From contig VZSR01000329.1 in the NCBI GenBank assembly GCA_013398615.1, positions 172,886 through 236,885 of the forward strand: a stretch of 64,000 nucleotides of DNA, given 5' to 3'. Both the position numbers and the translations under genes were made by a program. Below are positions 63,309 to 64,000 of the stretch, in pieces (the first letter of the stretch is position 1; each line of letters starts with the position of its first letter). This DNA is from Brachypodius melanocephalos. Taxonomy: Eukaryota; Chordata; Aves; Passeriformes; Pycnonotidae. Under the pieces are notes generated by a model. It searched no databases. It was not told the origin of the DNA and worked only from the letters and a program-made list of their open reading frames with translations.

Positions 63309-64000
63309 GTGAGTAAAACTCACATTTTAAAGTTACCAGGTTTTGTCTAAACCACTTTTGCATAGAGATAAGCCATAGTTACTGTAAAATGGAAGCTTTT
63401 CATGGGTTTAACTTGTTTTGACTCCTTCCTACTGAAGTGGATGGACAGAGGTAATTCCTGTTGAGTAAGGAGATATCACAATCTATGTGAATGATCCCTT
63501 TGGGAAGAGCTGAACAGGGCAGGCTGCTGATTCACAGCCATTGGACTTCAGTGAGGCAATTTGCCTTTTAATCTGAAGTAACATTCAGGAAAGATATAGT
63601 GAGAATAGTTGTCTGCTGTAGGAGAGGAATTTCAATCAGAAACCACAGAACACAGCTGGACTACTGTTCTTCATTGCCAAAAGTCCACTGAACAGAAATA
63701 GATTAATTAATGTACAGAAATGTACATGGTAGCAATTTAGAGGTTCTGTGATGATCTGTAATCAGTGGAGCCATCAGCCTCTATATTGAATTTTTGTTTG
63801 TAAAACATCCATAAATTTAATGAAACTCTAATCTGAAAATAATAAATCCATACAAATGCTTCACAGAAAAACTGCAAGATATGATCACTCTTCAGAGATA
63901 ACGTAAGATGGGACATAACCTTAAAGTTAGGGAGTTTTCTGTTAAAAAATAGGGTTATTTTAATGAGGGTTTTGCTGAGAAGCTAAATCTATTTATCTAT
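63309..64000 (+). other. IRAG1: Start of IRAG1 intron 16, to window edge
   Basis: It begins with a GTGAGT donor. No further coding exon matching the C-terminal part of IRAG1 is seen before the window ends. Confidence 0.7.

Overview
The window is vertebrate nuclear DNA, AT-rich and almost entirely non-coding. It is very probably avian: at least five truncated CR1-type LINE 3' ends carry the bird-typical 3' text (a 'ggttggactggatgatct'-like stretch followed by a short imperfect ATTCT/TCTGTGAT tail). I see no bacterial, organellar or viral gene organisation, no CRISPR array, and no tRNA or rRNA. A run of ten N at 43670-43679 shows that this is draft assembly sequence.

One protein-coding gene is recognisable. 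It lies on the + strand from about 40603 to beyond the right edge and is IRAG1 (formerly MRVI1), the inositol 1,4,5-trisphosphate receptor-associated cGMP-kinase substrate. Sixteen coding exons were placed by matching conserved IRAG1 blocks to GT-AG boundaries. From the ATG at 40723 they join without a phase conflict into 1980 nt, or 660 codons, and the last visible exon ends at 63308 in phase 0. The C-terminal acidic region, final coiled coil and membrane anchor known in the family are not in the window, so the gene is cut by the right edge.

Layout: 1-40602 has no recognisable coding exon. It holds three CR1 fragments, a 36-T tract, a 20-bp x5 minisatellite, a G-rich tract, two weakly supported exon-like segments (20838-20958 and 36403-36466) and a candidate conserved regulatory block near 30290-30745. 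It may be 5' intron, alternative-promoter territory or intergenic DNA; the sequence does not decide. From 40603 to 64000 are IRAG1 exons 1-16 (counted from the exon with the ATG) and their introns. Introns hold two more CR1 fragments, an assembly gap, simple repeats and a 116-codon exon-like ORF at 60450-60797 that is followed by an AATAAA.

How the gene works: in mammals IRAG1 sits on the endoplasmic reticulum, tethers cGMP kinase I-beta to the InsP3 receptor and, once phosphorylated, damps InsP3-evoked calcium release in smooth muscle and platelets. The window encodes the proline/serine-rich N-terminal half, the conserved coiled-coil core (exons 12-14) and the two RxxS/RRxS kinase sites (codons 619 and 632), which are split between exons 15 and 16. 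No wholly new biological system stands out. The best leads are the intronic ORF with its possible polyadenylation site, a NAGNAG tandem acceptor at exon 5, and possible unannotated 5' exons and regulatory DNA upstream.
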